64,000 nt of DNA from Morinoia aosen (Eukaryota; Arthropoda; Malacostraca; Amphipoda; Talitridae). Position numbers and translations under genes: made by a program. This document shows positions 24,613 to 36,172 of this stretch, in pieces (the stretch's first letter is position 1; every line of letters starts with the position of its first letter). The notes under the pieces were generated by a model. That model made no database searches. It was not told the DNA's origin and saw only the letters and a list, made by a program, of their open reading frames with translations. Location: NCBI GenBank assembly GCA_030386875.1, contig CM059562.1, positions 75,388,095 through 75,452,094 on the forward strand. The letters are read 5' to 3'.

Positions 24613-25872
24613 CAGCTCACACGCCATACTAACAACAAATAACACATATACAGTTCATGCAGCTTTCGTATAACACGGTCCCTAGTTAATCGGAACTGAC
24701 CGTCACTTTCGCAAAGGGTGATTGTAAAATAAATTATTCATATAATTTGAAGAAACAGCTTCCCAAAAATATTTTCACATGCATGCATTCAACTTTGAGC
24801 GACTATTGTGAAGGATACTCTACTGAAAGACATTTGCTGGAACTTGTGGGGTACAAAATGCATGTAACCCACGCCGGCTGTAAAATATTACCGGCACAAC
24901 TAAAGCCACATTGCTTTGTTGCCTAGGTGTGTCATGGCACCATCCAATCTTAATGTAATTGTAAATATTATATCCTGTAGGACGTCAACCGAAAAGTCTT
25001 ATCTGAACGACGCCAACAGTTTGTGTGAAACAAACACCAGCATCTATGAGGTAAATTCCTAGGCGTTATGAGACCAACTCCAGAATTTCATAGACGCCTC
25101 AGCGTAAAGTTCATCCTCAACCCAAGCTACGAGGGCCATAATCGTGCAATCTTGTCTCCTCACACGCTGCTTTGCCGGGCATTGCTTGCCACCGTAATTT
25201 TGAGGAAGGTTCAGTGAAGGCCGCGGCACTAACAGATGACTAGAGAGGCCGTCACAGAGGCTTGTGATGGGCACTTGATGCCACTCCCATTGATGACCGT
25301 CCGGAGAACCTGCAATTTAGTTCATAGAGACTCTCAATATGCCACAAAGAGCCTTTTGTCTAAAACAATGAAGGCAGCGGACTTCTAAACAATCGTGTTA
25401 TGGAAGTCATCCCAGGTAGAGTCCAAATTTAAGGAGGGTCATTACAGAGCTTCATTGAATTCGATGCGAACAGCTTTAAGTCTGATCGCATGTTAGATAA
25501 GCCAGGTCACTTGCGTCGTCCGCGCTGCTGTACGCCTCACGACCCTTAATATTTGGAAAAGGTTTCATCCGTGTAAGCAGTTCACCTATTTGAATAATTT
25601 TGCGACATACAAGTATTTTTAATGAGTAACAATGCTTAGGGAGTTGGATTATTGTGAGCGAGAAAAAGCCATGAATTAATATCTATTACTTGAATGTAAT
25701 ATCTCACAAAAGCGGCAACAAGTTATTTCTTTGAGGTATTTTATAAGTATACTCTGACAATGGATTTGATAATTCGTTATGGGCAACGAAGGAAGAAGGT
25801 ACCTCACTCATGGGTCTTTTATACAAAAACTCGTCGATCGATGTTTTTCACAGCGATAAAAACTTTGCGGTA
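24613..25872. other. No supported gene
   Basis: Unique sequence, moderately GC-rich around 25060-25300. A 71-codon ATG-initiated minus frame at 25059-25274 reads like ordinary protein in its second half but resembles no family I know, and no splice or promoter context was seen. Confidence 0.35.
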
Positions 25873-26002
25873 TTTGATTGAAAAATTTGCCTCGTTTTTA
25901 AAAGTTTATAAACTTCAATAAACTTGTAAAAACGAGGCAGTTTTGTCAGTCAAAAATTAATTAATTGATAATTAATATAATTAATATATTATTAATTAAT
26001 TG
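25873..26002. repeat. Hairpin-forming inverted repeat plus AT palindrome
   Basis: The arm tgcctcgtttttaaaagttt (about 25888) is matched, with one mismatch, by the complement of aaacttgtaaaaacgaggca (to about 25939). Only about 8 bases lie in the loop, and weaker pairing extends outward to 25873-25954. It is followed by an AT-only, near-palindromic taat-rich stretch at about 25957-26002. The hairpin could be a MITE remnant or a small-RNA-precursor-like structure; sequence alone cannot separate these. Confidence 0.6.
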
Positions 26003-26585
26003 GCGCACTTTTGGGTCGAATTACAGATCTCTTTCTGAGTGTCGTTGGTCCTGCAAGTGTTCGTACTCTTTAAAGCTTTAAATTCAGTCTCATTTGATGG
26101 AATTTCCCTCCCAAACTGTTCAAGGCTGCAGAAAGTGGCAATGAGACGCCCGGGTTCCTCTCAAGCTCATCGCATTAATTCTGATTAGCGTTTAGATCCG
26201 GAGATTTTAATGTTAACTTACGATAATTTTTTAGACACATCTGATGATAAAAATTTGATCCTTTATGCAACCACCTCTCCACTTTTTTCGAACTTTAAAG
26301 TGTTACAATTTAAAGCTACTTTTATATAATTACTATACTAGTCTTATTTATTTAAATAAAAGCTCACAGAAGTGAGCAAATTTTGGCATTCTGAAGAGAT
26401 CAAACTATATCATTGCATCATTTTGGCAATTGAAGAAGAGGAATCAGGTTTTCCAGGTTCATTATCAAACAGTTTGTAACGTTCAAAGTAAAAGGCCATT
26501 TTCGACATTCAGAAAATCTAAAAACTCGTCAAAGCGAACGAAGGGAGCACTGACGAGAGATGTCTTCAGACACCGTCGGTAGAAA

Positions 26586-26681
26586 GTCAAAGATGCCACC
26601 AACGGCACGGAAATATCTGCACAAGTGGTGAGAAAGACTATGAAAGAGCAAGGTCACAGAAGAGTAGCAAGAAATGAGTGA
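26586..26681 (+). pseudogene. Tc1-like transposase fragment (second helix-turn-helix)
   Basis: The plus-strand frame reads ISAQVVRKTMKEQGHRRVARN before a TGA at 26679-26681. This matches the second half of the paired-like DNA-binding domain of Tc1-family transposases, typically V(S/T)xxTVRRxLxExGxHxRVARRKP. In a neighbouring frame, upstream codons read GRKSKMPPTARKYLHKW, reminiscent of the linker with its basic GRPRK motif; a frameshift would separate the two. No catalytic domain follows on this strand that I can recognise. The opposite orientation of the catalytic fragment at 27.35-27.91 kb implies two separate insertions or a rearranged copy. Recognition is from the motif pattern only. Confidence 0.4.
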
Positions 26682-27350
26682 CTTCAGAGGTTACTAAAGA
26701 AGGGGCGAAAAGGTTGCTCTACCGAATTTGGTAGTAGAGATAGTGGATTTTGGTTTAACATAAACTTTGTACGGTAAATCTTAACGATATTCTTATTCAA
26801 ACAGATTTACGAGTGGAGAAATCAGACCAAGTCCTGAGAAGGCTAAATGTCTCCATGCGATCGTACAATGCGTACAAATTGTGGTAATTAAAATGGCTTG
26901 GAGCGCTGTCTGGAGTGGGTGGGAAGTTGAACTGATTTTTACTGACAACATCGAGCTAATTCCAATCTTTGAAACTTATATGATTAATAAGAAAATTCCC
27001 TTTTTTATGAGATTTGAGCTCCGTGTCATACTAGAGCGGTAGCTAAGACCAGGAAGGAATAGCATGGTATCTTAAGTCACTCAATAGTTGCTCAAAGTCA
27101 AGTTCTGACATGGACCCAGTAGAGGCTGGGAGACCTTTGAGCCGAATACTTCGGAAGCCAGTTGACAAGTCACGGTTGTCACAGCTGGGAGTGGCAACCA
27201 TTTTTATAGAGGAGTGGTAAAATATATCTCAAGCATTTGCCTATAACTCCAACAAATCCGTGAATAATCACGAACAGAGATTTTCAAACAGAGATATTCT
27301 CTGAATTAGTTTTAAATGTTGTTTCTTCATATTGATTTTATATTTATAAA

Positions 27351-27905
27351 TTATATTTGAAATTGAAAGCATTTTATTTCTTGTTGTTCAAATGGTCCCT
27401 CATGCCCCGAAAATCAATCCTGGACAATTTTGGCCCTATGGAGACCAGCATTGTCGTCCTTTAAATACCTCGTCAAAAATAGACTCTAGTCAAGGCCAAA
27501 AAACTCCAATGAAAGGCAACACTTGGTCATTAAGAACTTGCAAGCAGTCTTGTAACCTTATTTCGTAAATGATGGCAGAACCCAGTTTATCCATATGCAA
27601 ATGCTACTTTTAGCATTTGCATATGGATAAACTGGGTTCTGCCATCATTTAGCTTCTGCGAGCCCAAGCCTTTATAAAAGCTACTTTTTTCTACTTACAT
27701 TGATCTATCTACTTTAGTTTTATAGGATGCGAGATGGATCCATCGCTACTCTAAATTCCGGTAACTCTTCAACTCTCCCGTCGCTCTGAAAATAGGTGAC
27801 TCTTGAATCATCAGACCATATAACACTTCCTGCTCTCGTTAGGACTTTCGCGTTGTTTCTTGGCGAACATATGAGCAGTTTAAAATTTTTTGGCTTCTCG
27901 GTGGA
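27351..27905 (-). pseudogene. Decayed Tc1-like transposase, DDE catalytic region
   Basis: Three consecutive pieces of a Tc1-family transposase lie on the minus strand in family order. First, at 27845-27720, VIWSDDSRVTYFQSDGRV followed by AMDPS contains the first catalytic aspartate (family pattern VIWSDESRFxLFxSDGRV). Next, at about 27640-27560, comes an MDKLGSAIIYEIRLQDCLQ-type segment matching the (M)xxxxYxxIL-LLPF stretch. Then at about 27480-27400, DNAGLHRAKIVQD matches the second aspartate motif (QDNAPxHRAKIV), with a TGA where Trp is usual. The final DLNPIE-type motif with the catalytic glutamate is not seen. Stops and frame changes separate the pieces, so the gene is dead. A perfect inverted duplication (27566-27651) interrupts it between the first and second pieces. 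Confidence 0.65.
27566..27651. repeat. Perfect 41-bp inverted repeat with a 4-nt loop
   Basis: The left arm (27566-27606, beginning taaatgatggcagaacccag) and right arm (27611-27651) are exact reverse complements separated by cttt. It lies inside the Tc1-like relic, and one arm belongs to the open transposase frame, so the other arm looks like an inverted duplicate of that coding segment. Confidence 0.95.
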
Positions 27906-29732
27906 TCATTCATTTTGCAACGTAAGTCCATTTTCTTCGGCTGACGACTTCCAGACATCGTATAAATGACTTTAGAATGCTTATGGATTCTGGAAGTATG
28001 TCTGAATTCCGAATTGAACATTTTAGAACGCTCAGTATTTAGCCATTGTGTCAATGAAGGCTATTTATTCTTACCGACCTCTTCAAAAAACGAAATCCAC
28101 GCACAGAAATCTGATTTCGAACGTGCAATTATTCTGTACTTCGTTCTGGTGCGGATATCAGTTGATGGACTGATATTTCGAGCTGACTTTCTGCTTTATG
28201 AATGCCTATAATGCATTTATTTAAGGAAAATATCGAATCCCGTCATTATTAACGTGCCATGTAGACTAGTCTTCCATAAATACTGAAATGCATGTTCCAA
28301 GAGCCTTCATTTTTTTCGGCGAGAAACAAAATCAATGACAGTAATCGCAGTTGCTTTTCGATAATCACACGTTGAGTGTTGTCACATGTATGTTAACTTA
28401 TGCAATTATATTTTGAAACGATGCAGAAAGATATTTGAAGAACCTGTAAAATATCAATGCATGACTTTTTCCAATCAGTATAGGATCAAAAATGATTCCA
28501 TTGCTATGAGTCGTGTCATGATAGAATGTTTCATGTGAGAAAGCAAAACATTTTCTGTTTTTAGCTTATGGTGCTTCTTGCATGCATAAACTATCGTCAG
28601 TAGAGATTTAAGTTTACAATGGTAATTTTCTCCTCCAGAGGAACAGTGAGGCCTTCAGAAATGGTTCACTTTGTCACGATAGTCAAGAGTAACATTATAA
28701 AATTGGAATTCATAACACCTCATTCTTCATATTTGCTCACAAGAGCGTTGGCATCATTTCTATTCAATTTTTCTCGGTAAGTATTCCGTCAGAGCTTTTA
28801 CCTTATTTACAGATGCAAAAGAGCTCCCGACACTTGAAAGAATTTTCGTTATTCCACTGCATGCTTTAGCTGTCGTTTGCAAGCTCTAGAATCAGCTCTC
28901 TTTAAGGCAGCCCGTACGATTCTATAGTGATTGAAAACTGATGCTGCCGTTACAAATTCTGAGCTGATCAACTCGTCTTAATTAAATAAAAAAGTGATTT
29001 TATTGAGACACTGGAAGAACTGTGGTGCCATCATCTTTTATCCTATACTTCTTGAGGTCAAACTAATGTTTTCACGACAGTCAAGTCCTGGTACTCCTTA
29101 TGAGCGTGTCAGTATACCATTGCAGCCCACCGTTTTGAAAAGCGGTCTTTCGAACATATGGGTTCAATATATTATTTAAACACCTTTTCTAAAGCATTAT
29201 TTTTACAGAACCTCAAACGCTAAAGTTGAGTTGACAATCATTTAATTGTGTCGACGTTGTGGTGCATGAAAGTGTCCTAGGAGTGTTGTTACCACAGTTA
29301 TGGTTTCAAAAACTTAGAAAAAGTTCTTTACCTCACTAATGTGTAAGAGACATAGTGCACTTTGCCGCATTCATGTGTGTATGCATTAACGCTCGATATT
29401 ATAGCTGAATAAGAATACCCTCTTTGGTTAATTCATGATGAAACCGAGAAACTTGAGGGAAGCTACTAAGCAGAGGAAACTTACATCTCTTCCACATTTC
29501 AAATCTTACACTTTCGAGTAAAATGTATTTAAAAGCATTGTCGAAGCTATATAAACTCTTAAGAGAATTAATAATGAGTGATTCTGAAAGGACTTGTTCA
29601 ACATTCAAGTATTGGAAGCTTAAGAAGGGAGTGAGTATTTAAACATACTGTGTAGAGTTTATAATTTTACATGTACTGGTCCATGATTTCGTCTGTCTAC
29701 TGGAAGCCCTTGTTTGAGCCGAACCCGTCTGA
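27906..29732. other. No supported feature
   Basis: AT-rich sequence. Plus and minus frames overlap at 27839-28211; the minus one (to 28054) may partly continue the Tc1 relic upstream. Nothing else recognised. Confidence 0.4.
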
Positions 29733-29762
29733 GGACCTGACCGCATAACCTCCTCTTTCCAG

Positions 29763-29930
29763 GGCGCAGCGCGCAACTGCAGTGCCACGACCAATCAACA
29801 GTCCGCCCCCTGCGAGCTCTGGACCAATTGCAAGTGCCGCTGGCTGGCTTCCAGCAATCGATCCAGCATCCAGGGCCTCTCATTGGCTGATCCTCGCGCC
29901 GTGCAGAGTGCCATTGGCTCTGGCTCTTGA
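29763..29930 (+). CDS. Candidate terminal exon of a small cysteine-containing protein
   Basis: A GC-rich block starts directly after a good 3' splice site: a ctgac branch-point-like string at about 29736-29740, then pyrimidines ending tcctctttccag at 29762. The frame continuing to TGA at 29930 encodes 55 residues beginning GAARNCSATTNQQSAP, then CELWTNCKCRW. The C-x12-C-x5-C-x-C spacing suggests a small secreted disulfide-rich chain, but I recognise no family. The composition contrasts with AT-rich flanks. A weakness is that other frames and the minus strand are also open over the same GC-rich stretch, and no upstream exon was found. The acceptor and frame are seen; coding status is inferred. 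Confidence 0.22.
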   Translation, partial: GAARNCSATTNQQSAPCELWTNCKCRWLASSNRSSIQGLSLADPRAVQSAIGSGS

Positions 29931-32900
29931 TTCTTGAATCAGCTTTGGTTTAGCTGGGCGTAGAGACGTAAGTAGGAAAACACATTGAACGGTTACTCTC
30001 AGCCCAACTCTGAAGGTTATTTGGCGACCATGCTTCTCTGACCATGAAATCAAATGATGTGAATAGGGTACGTACAAAATTCGTTTCGTTGAGGGACGTT
30101 ATAGTAAAATGGCATCCACGAGTACATTATGTTGGGAAAAACGTATTGGGAAGGATAGCGTAATTTAAGCAGGTTAAAAATTGGTCATGAAATATTTATT
30201 CCTGAAAAGTAGATGAACGATAAGTTCAGGCTGCGTAAATGACAACTATGATGAGTCGGAAATTTTACACATGAATATTGATGCTATTTCAACTACACAC
30301 CTGCACAAAAAATTGGTAACTTTTTTGTTGCAGTTACGAATACGTTTTGTATGCGAACATGCAATGCAGATAGATAAATGCAATAATGAATGTAAAAAAG
30401 TCGTGGAGAGGCACTATCTTCTGGACAAATAATTTAGGTATATCTCACGAACATTCCCCGCCAGTAACCAGATGACAAATTGCTTGAAAATATATTTTTT
30501 ATAGTATTGAGAAAACAAACTCAGATATTCAGCAATGCTCGAAAAAAATATGAGCGGTGCAATAGCGAAAAAATTATGTTAATGGAAAATATAAAATATG
30601 AGTGGAAATCCAATATAAAATATTGTGAAAGAATATAGAAATGTTTAAAAAAATATAAGTGATCAAGCAGCCAACTGTTTATTACTTTCATGAAATCCCC
30701 GAACATTCCGTTCTGGAGCATCACAATAATTATATAAGTAAGTGGAACATCTCCGCCACTAGAATTATTTAGCGGTTCAAATCCAGATACACACATACCA
30801 GGTTCCAGGTTTTCAAACAATTTGCGTCGTCGTAGTGATAAAGCTGATACCATGAGTTCTCCCAAGTTGACTTGGCCACTCTGAGTGTCAGAACTTCTTT
30901 GAAAAAATCATATTTGAAAATTTAAGACGGGGAAAAAAATACCTCGTAGCGAAGCAAAGTTGCGTGGGAAGAAATTAAGCTTCCAGCCGTAACGCTATTG
31001 CTCAAAAATACGGTCCTAAAGAACAGTTACACCTTGTGCCGATCGCGTCGGTCTCATGTGTACGAATTGTGAGGGAAACTTATAGCGTCAGTTAATGTCA
31101 GTGTTGACCACAACATCAGAGCTTGAATAGTGCACGATGTTGGGACTGAGACGTTAGAATTTGGGTTGAAGCTTTTTCAAAAAGAGGCCGGTTTTTATGC
31201 AATAAGGTTTGAAAAAAACATTTTGATTAAAAATGCCTCCAGCAGTTCCGGGTGACATTTTGTGTGCAACAGCTGCTGGAATATTGTGAGGTAAAGCTCG
31301 AACTCGAATTGTGCTCTGGCGTGAAAAGAGGCAAATTCAACTCACATACGCGATGGTTAATTGAGCATTCATTTTCTGAAACAAAGTTTCAAATGTATAT
31401 TGAAAATTTTACATTATGAGAAACTAAGATATTTCACATAACCAGTTGGGCGACAAACATAAGTATCAATATTGTCGTGTTTTTGCGGCTCATTACTTTC
31501 CACATCGAATTCGTGTTTTCATGGAGCCAATCCCTTTGATCATTTTATTTTCTATTACAAGCGTGAACTCGATAAGTTTTCGGTAATTCGAATGCTAGTT
31601 CAAATTTAGTCGTAATGAACTGTTGAACCGATATTGTTTTCTCCGCAGGGCGAAGGAGGACCATCACACTTTGTACACACAAAAAAGACCCAACTTAAAG
31701 GTTATTGAAGACTTCACAAATTTCTCGAAAATAACGATATTCATCGGAAAAAACCAAGCAGACTCTTGTTGCGTTTCAAAACGGGCTTTCGGAGTTGAAT
31801 GTAAAAAAAGGTGGAATTGAATTCAATGCTGCCCATCTATGTACAAAAGTGAATTATTATAAAAGTAAATTGTTGTTATTATTGTCCTAGAAGTACATGA
31901 ATTACCTTCTTAAAATCAATAGTGGAATCATCTTTTTTGAGGCAAAGAAATAACGTAGGATTAAATAACATAATCTTTCTATTTTTGTTTTGTTCCGTTT
32001 ATTTGCTTTGACAGCGTTAGGCTCAAAAAGATATCAGGACGGATGCTCGGCAATAAGCGGGAATTTAAACGTGTAAAACTGTTTCACTATAGCCGTGAAA
32101 TTCTCAGACAAATAACAGCCCTTACCAAACACCTCTATGAGCCAATTAAACCAAGGCAACCAAGAAATGAATCCTAGGTAAACGTTATACTTGAATTATC
32201 CACGTTACTGAAAAGTCAGCTTTTGATGCAAATACTCGTATTTCCGTAATTTTTGCGCATTCGTACTCGATCTGCACGCTTTCTTTATCACTGAATTAAA
32301 ATCCTTCAAGGTATAATTTACACTGAATAACGAAGAAATATTGCAAGTCACGTTGAACGGACACTAACGTACGTTAGATTAAATGATGAACGCAACTTTA
32401 AAAAATGAAATATCTTATCGATATCGCATGTTTGAAAGTAGAAGTCCACTCGAACCAATTTTCAAAAACAGTAATTTTCAAATCACCTTTTCATTACGGA
32501 AGAAGAGAAGTAAATTAATTTTCCCCCTTTCAAAAACTAAAATATCATACTTCGACTCCCGTTTTCAACTTCAGCTGATATTTCTCTCGAGAAAGATACT
32601 GAAGCTTTCAGAATACAGAATTTCTATTCTTGACAGGTCTCACACAACATAAATATTCTCAGTGCATCGAAGATTCACTAACGTGCTATTATTGATTCAA
32701 TGCAATTTACATTTGCTTCTTAGTCCACATGGCCTGGAAACTGTAACATGACGTGAAATATGCACGTGCTCCAGCCCCTGACCGTGTGTGTGGAGTGCAA
32801 TATGGCAAGCATGTGTTCCGACGCCTAAATTGTGTCATCTGTCATTTAAGAAAGAAATGGGTTCTATTAGGGGCGCCGCAAGGTTGATTTCCCCCATTTG

Positions 32901-33802
32901 TTGCTTGCAAAATATGCGCAGCACTCACGGAAGGCACGCGGTGCTCATTTCATTGAGTGATACTCTGGAAGTTCGTGAGCATTTTTACTGAATTTTGAAG
33001 GGATATCTCAGTAGTGAATTAACTTACTTTATAGAAATGTAAGACGTTTGTTTTTAAACGGCCCGTAGTTCATGAAAAAATTATACAACTCAATTGGCTT
33101 ATACAATAATTTGTGAAGATACTTTTTCAATACAAAGAGGTGAATGAAAATTTTACATATTTTGGAGCTATACTCAAACGATCGGTCAAGCAAGTTTTCG
33201 ACGTCGATCGATTGGGTTTTTCGCCCTCGGCTTAGTGGATTTATGCAAACTGTATTTTTATGTGCAATCTAACGTACGTCCTTTGTGTCAAACTCTTATG
33301 AAATTTGAATATACTTACCAAATGTATGGGCAGCATGTGAGCGACGAAGTATGTGATCGAGCTGTGGTTGCCAATTCATCATTCATCAACGCTTTGAGGT
33401 TTTCACGAGCTGATAAACTCAGACAAAAACATCCCAGAGTTTCCAGATGCAGTGCAAAAATTTACAGTTTTGTAGTTCGTCAAGATGGATTGTTAATTGT
33501 GCATTTAAAATTTTCCATGATTTTTTGCGAGAAGTATCGTCAATCATATTCAAGATGAAACGTCAATGGATTCATCATTCAAGAACGAAATAATTTCTTC
33601 ACTCATTTTAATGCCCCACGGCATGCGTGCTATGCCTTGATAGGCTCTTTGTTTGCGTAGATTCACCAATTATTCTCAATTTCTCCTTTGAAATTTTCAG
33701 AAGTGACGTACATTGCTCATAAAATAATTCTAGTTCCTCGGGTTCTTTCACCCCGGGATTGTCAGGGCACATAAGCGTGAGACTTTCCTGATCCCTACTC
33801 AC
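29931..33802. other. Unassigned sequence with a few open frames
   Basis: The interval contains a 114-codon ATG-initiated minus frame (30521-30865) whose second half is aromatic/hydrophobic and AT-driven. A 65-codon plus frame at 31623-31820 follows a tttctccgcag acceptor-like string. A stop-free plus stretch from about 33150 to 33558 has no early ATG. None matches a family I know. A B-box-like ggttcaaatcc occurs at about 30774 without a convincing tRNA fold. Confidence 0.35.
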
Positions 33803-33871
33803 CTGTACTCTCTTCAGCTCTGTACATACCTGCGACTCTGGTACATAAATCTTGTAGCCAGAACGCGGCAT
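33803..33871 (-). CDS. Candidate first coding exon with tandem in-frame splice donors
   Basis: On the minus strand an ATG at 33871 opens MPRSGYKIYVPESQ and is followed by two strong 5' splice sites in the same phase. CAG|GTATGT lies after residue 14 (33830) and CAG|GTGAGT after residue 23 (33803), 27 bp apart. The frame also stays open past both donors to 33608 (87 codons). I recognise no family. Chance donors are common in such sequence, so this is a weak call that only transcript data can settle. Confidence 0.15.
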
Positions 33872-34295
33872 CGGATTCTCGTGCTAAACTTGGCCGCTCG
33901 TTTGACATTCTGCACCCCAACACACCAGCATAGCTTCTATTCTAAAAGTAGAAATTCCATGAGAGACTCCTTACTCAAGGCCTAATTTTTCCATAGGAAT
34001 ATCAGACATTTCATTACTTCATTTATGAGCTTGAAGGTCGAAAAAAGTTTACGCATGACGGAGAACGGAAGCTTGTGTAACGTGAAGTAAGCGACACTTG
34101 ATTCGGCTAAGTTGCGAGGAGCTTAAATGACACACATAAGTAGATGCGTGAACCTATTGATATGATCCTGAATCGTAGAGTAAAAAGCCTCCAAGTCTGT
34201 GGCTAGAATCGAATAAAGCGCTCGATGTCTCATTCACGTACACCTTTACAAACGTTCGAGGCAATGGACTCATTTTCATTATCACTAACTCTCTG

Positions 34296-34463
34296 CGGTT
34301 TTACAATCGACCATAGCTCGTTAGTGCTACTCAAAACATCATGCGAATCTAAGCATGGTGAAGTAGCAAATGATACTACGGTTTTACAATCGACCATATC
34401 TCGTTAGTTCTACTCAAAACATCATGCGAATCTAAGCGAGGTGAAGTAGCAAATGATACTACG
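34296..34463. repeat. 83-bp direct tandem duplication
   Basis: The unit starting cggttttacaatcgaccata occurs at 34296 and again at 34379 with only a few substitutions (agctcgttagtg versus atctcgttagtt; aagcatgg versus aagcgagg). Both copies end aaatgatactacg. The low divergence points to a recent duplication. Confidence 0.93.
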
Positions 34464-34926
34464 ACGCGCCAAAAGTACGCCTGCTGGTTTCTTAGAAACA
34501 CTTAGAAGTGGCGGATGTTGTGTGCACGCGTACAGTTTAAATAAGCGGCTGCCAAACTCATCGGAGAGTTCATTATCGGAGAGGAGAGCACAGCGCCACC
34601 TGCACCAGGGCGCCTCAGACGAGCTTCCCTCCAATTACCTGCGGCGGCCACCGCAGATTTATCGTCGTCAGCCGTCGCCAAGCTCTGCTCCTCATTTGCT
34701 TGACGTATTGCAAAGCGTAAAAAAGAGCTATTTTTGGAAGACCTCTTCGCCGTTTTATTTATTTGCTTACCGCCGAGTTGAACTGTTCAAAGTTTCTCTT
34801 TTATCCAAGCGGCCGAGCTGCAGGCAAAGCCTTGATGAATGGCACCGCGTGAGATATTTCACCAATTTGTTTTGTCTCAAATCTTGGGCAGCTTTATATG
34901 CCGGATACATGTCTTGCAATACGTGA
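34453..34926 (+). CDS. Hypothetical 157-codon open frame, unrecognised
   Basis: An ATG-initiated frame of 157 codons starts inside the second copy of the 83-bp duplication and runs through a CpG-rich block (34540-34720). It is the longest ATG-initiated frame here outside a tandem array. The product would be basic and Ser/Arg-rich in its first half (QRHLHQGASDELPSN, RRPPQIYRRQPSPSS) with no signal peptide, membrane segment or motif that I know. The opposite strand is also open over much of it, a sign that GC composition may explain its length. Coding status is doubtful. Confidence 0.15.
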   Translation: MILRRAKSTPAGFLETLRSGGCCVHAYSLNKRLPNSSESSLSERRAQRHLHQGASDELPSNYLRRPPQIYRRQPSPSSAPHLLDVLQSVKKSYFWKTSSPFYLFAYRRVELFKVSLLSKRPSCRQSLDEWHRVRYFTNLFCLKSWAALYAGYMSCNT

Positions 34927-35020
34927 ACTAGATAATTAGATTTTTCGTTTTGAAACCAAAATGTTAACATGCAATTGTTTTTTATTAACTTTTGAAGACG
35001 TTTTATGTTTATACATTCAA

Positions 35021-35091
35021 TATGTTGACGATCATCTCTGAGGAAAACGTGAGAGTGACTTTGTCATTAACACTTCAACACTGGAAGATTG
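35021..35091 (+). repeat. Dispersed ~70-bp repeat, copy A
   Basis: A stretch containing gttgacgatcatct then gaaaacgtgagagtgact resembles 36173-36242 at roughly three quarters of positions with a 2-bp gap, in the same orientation. The conceptual translations also resemble each other (MLTIISEENVRVTLS versus KLTIILYENVILTII). It may be a fragment of an unrecognised dispersed element. Confidence 0.5.
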
Positions 35092-35859
35092 CAGTATTAA
35101 ATATAACAATTTTTTACGCAGTTGGTACTAAGGATGTTGTAGCCTTTTCGTTTCCAAACAAGCTTGCACAAACATTAACTCGAATTCAGCTCAGTAATTC
35201 CATTTCTTCGATTCTGTCGGTGTGAAAAATCCAACTGGAAAATTTGTTACAAAGAAATCCAAGGGCAATAACTTGTAATCCTAGAGTTGCGTTGTCATCT
35301 GTTCTACATAACGCACTACTGACAGTAAAGGTCACTTCATATTTCTCAGAATATAGTTGAGGTCACCTCATATTCAGTCAGTAGACGATGACAATGTCAA
35401 CATGCATTGAATATTGACCACTTAATGCAAACAGCTTTTAAAATCCACGCATCAACAATCAACGCTTCATTGTTATGTTCAAGTGGCCACTTCACTGCAA
35501 AGCGCACAAATGTGTTGAGTTCAGGTTGTTCAGAACAGCACGCTTGAGTAAATCCTTCAAATTTAAGTCGCATTGCTCTCGAAAACTTTGAACATTTAGA
35601 ATTCAACCTTTGAAATCATGATAAGAATTCAAAAACTAAAAATTGCCCCAAAAATAAAGTACAAAATAAATATTGGAGAATATAATAGCCGGTTCTTTTT
35701 ACTTTTTGTTGTTTATGTGCTTATTTACTGTAATAGCGTTTACTTAAATAATAAATAAAATGACAGCTCAGTGACTAATATTTTCAGGATTAACTATCTG
35801 CATTTTAGAAACTCGTTGACATTAACTACTATGCTGAAGCTCAGTAGTTTTATAGCTAG

Positions 35860-36035
35860 CTATAAATGAAACTAAAAAAAATTTACCCTTCTAGAAAACT
35901 ATAACTAGAAAACTCGTAATAGTTTCTAAGTCATAGCTGTAGAAAACTAGTTATGGAAAAATGTAGCTTCCTAAAAAACTCTAGATTCCTTTCTAGTTAT
36001 GAACTATAACTAGAAAACTAGTTATAGTTTTATAA
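35860..36035. repeat. Degenerate ctagaaaact/aactataact repeat region
   Basis: Short words ctagaaaacta, aactataactag and ctagttatagtt recur irregularly. At 36002-36029 they form a perfect 12-bp inverted repeat (aactataactag, loop aaaa, ctagttatagtt). It looks like a decayed or nascent simple repeat. Confidence 0.6.
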
Positions 36036-36172
36036 AACACTGTAAAGAAAACAATAACTTCCTTTAAAACTATGAATACTTTTCTGACACTCCAGAAGCT
36101 GTTGGTGCTGTACACGTCACCTATATCACATGCGGTACAAGTTCGTGAGATTTCTGCCCATACTATATCCTA

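Noticed and set aside
30734..30785. tRNA gene or SINE near a ggttcaaatcc B-box
   Set aside because: The upstream A-box candidate (taagtaagtgg) is poor and no acceptor or anticodon stem forms.
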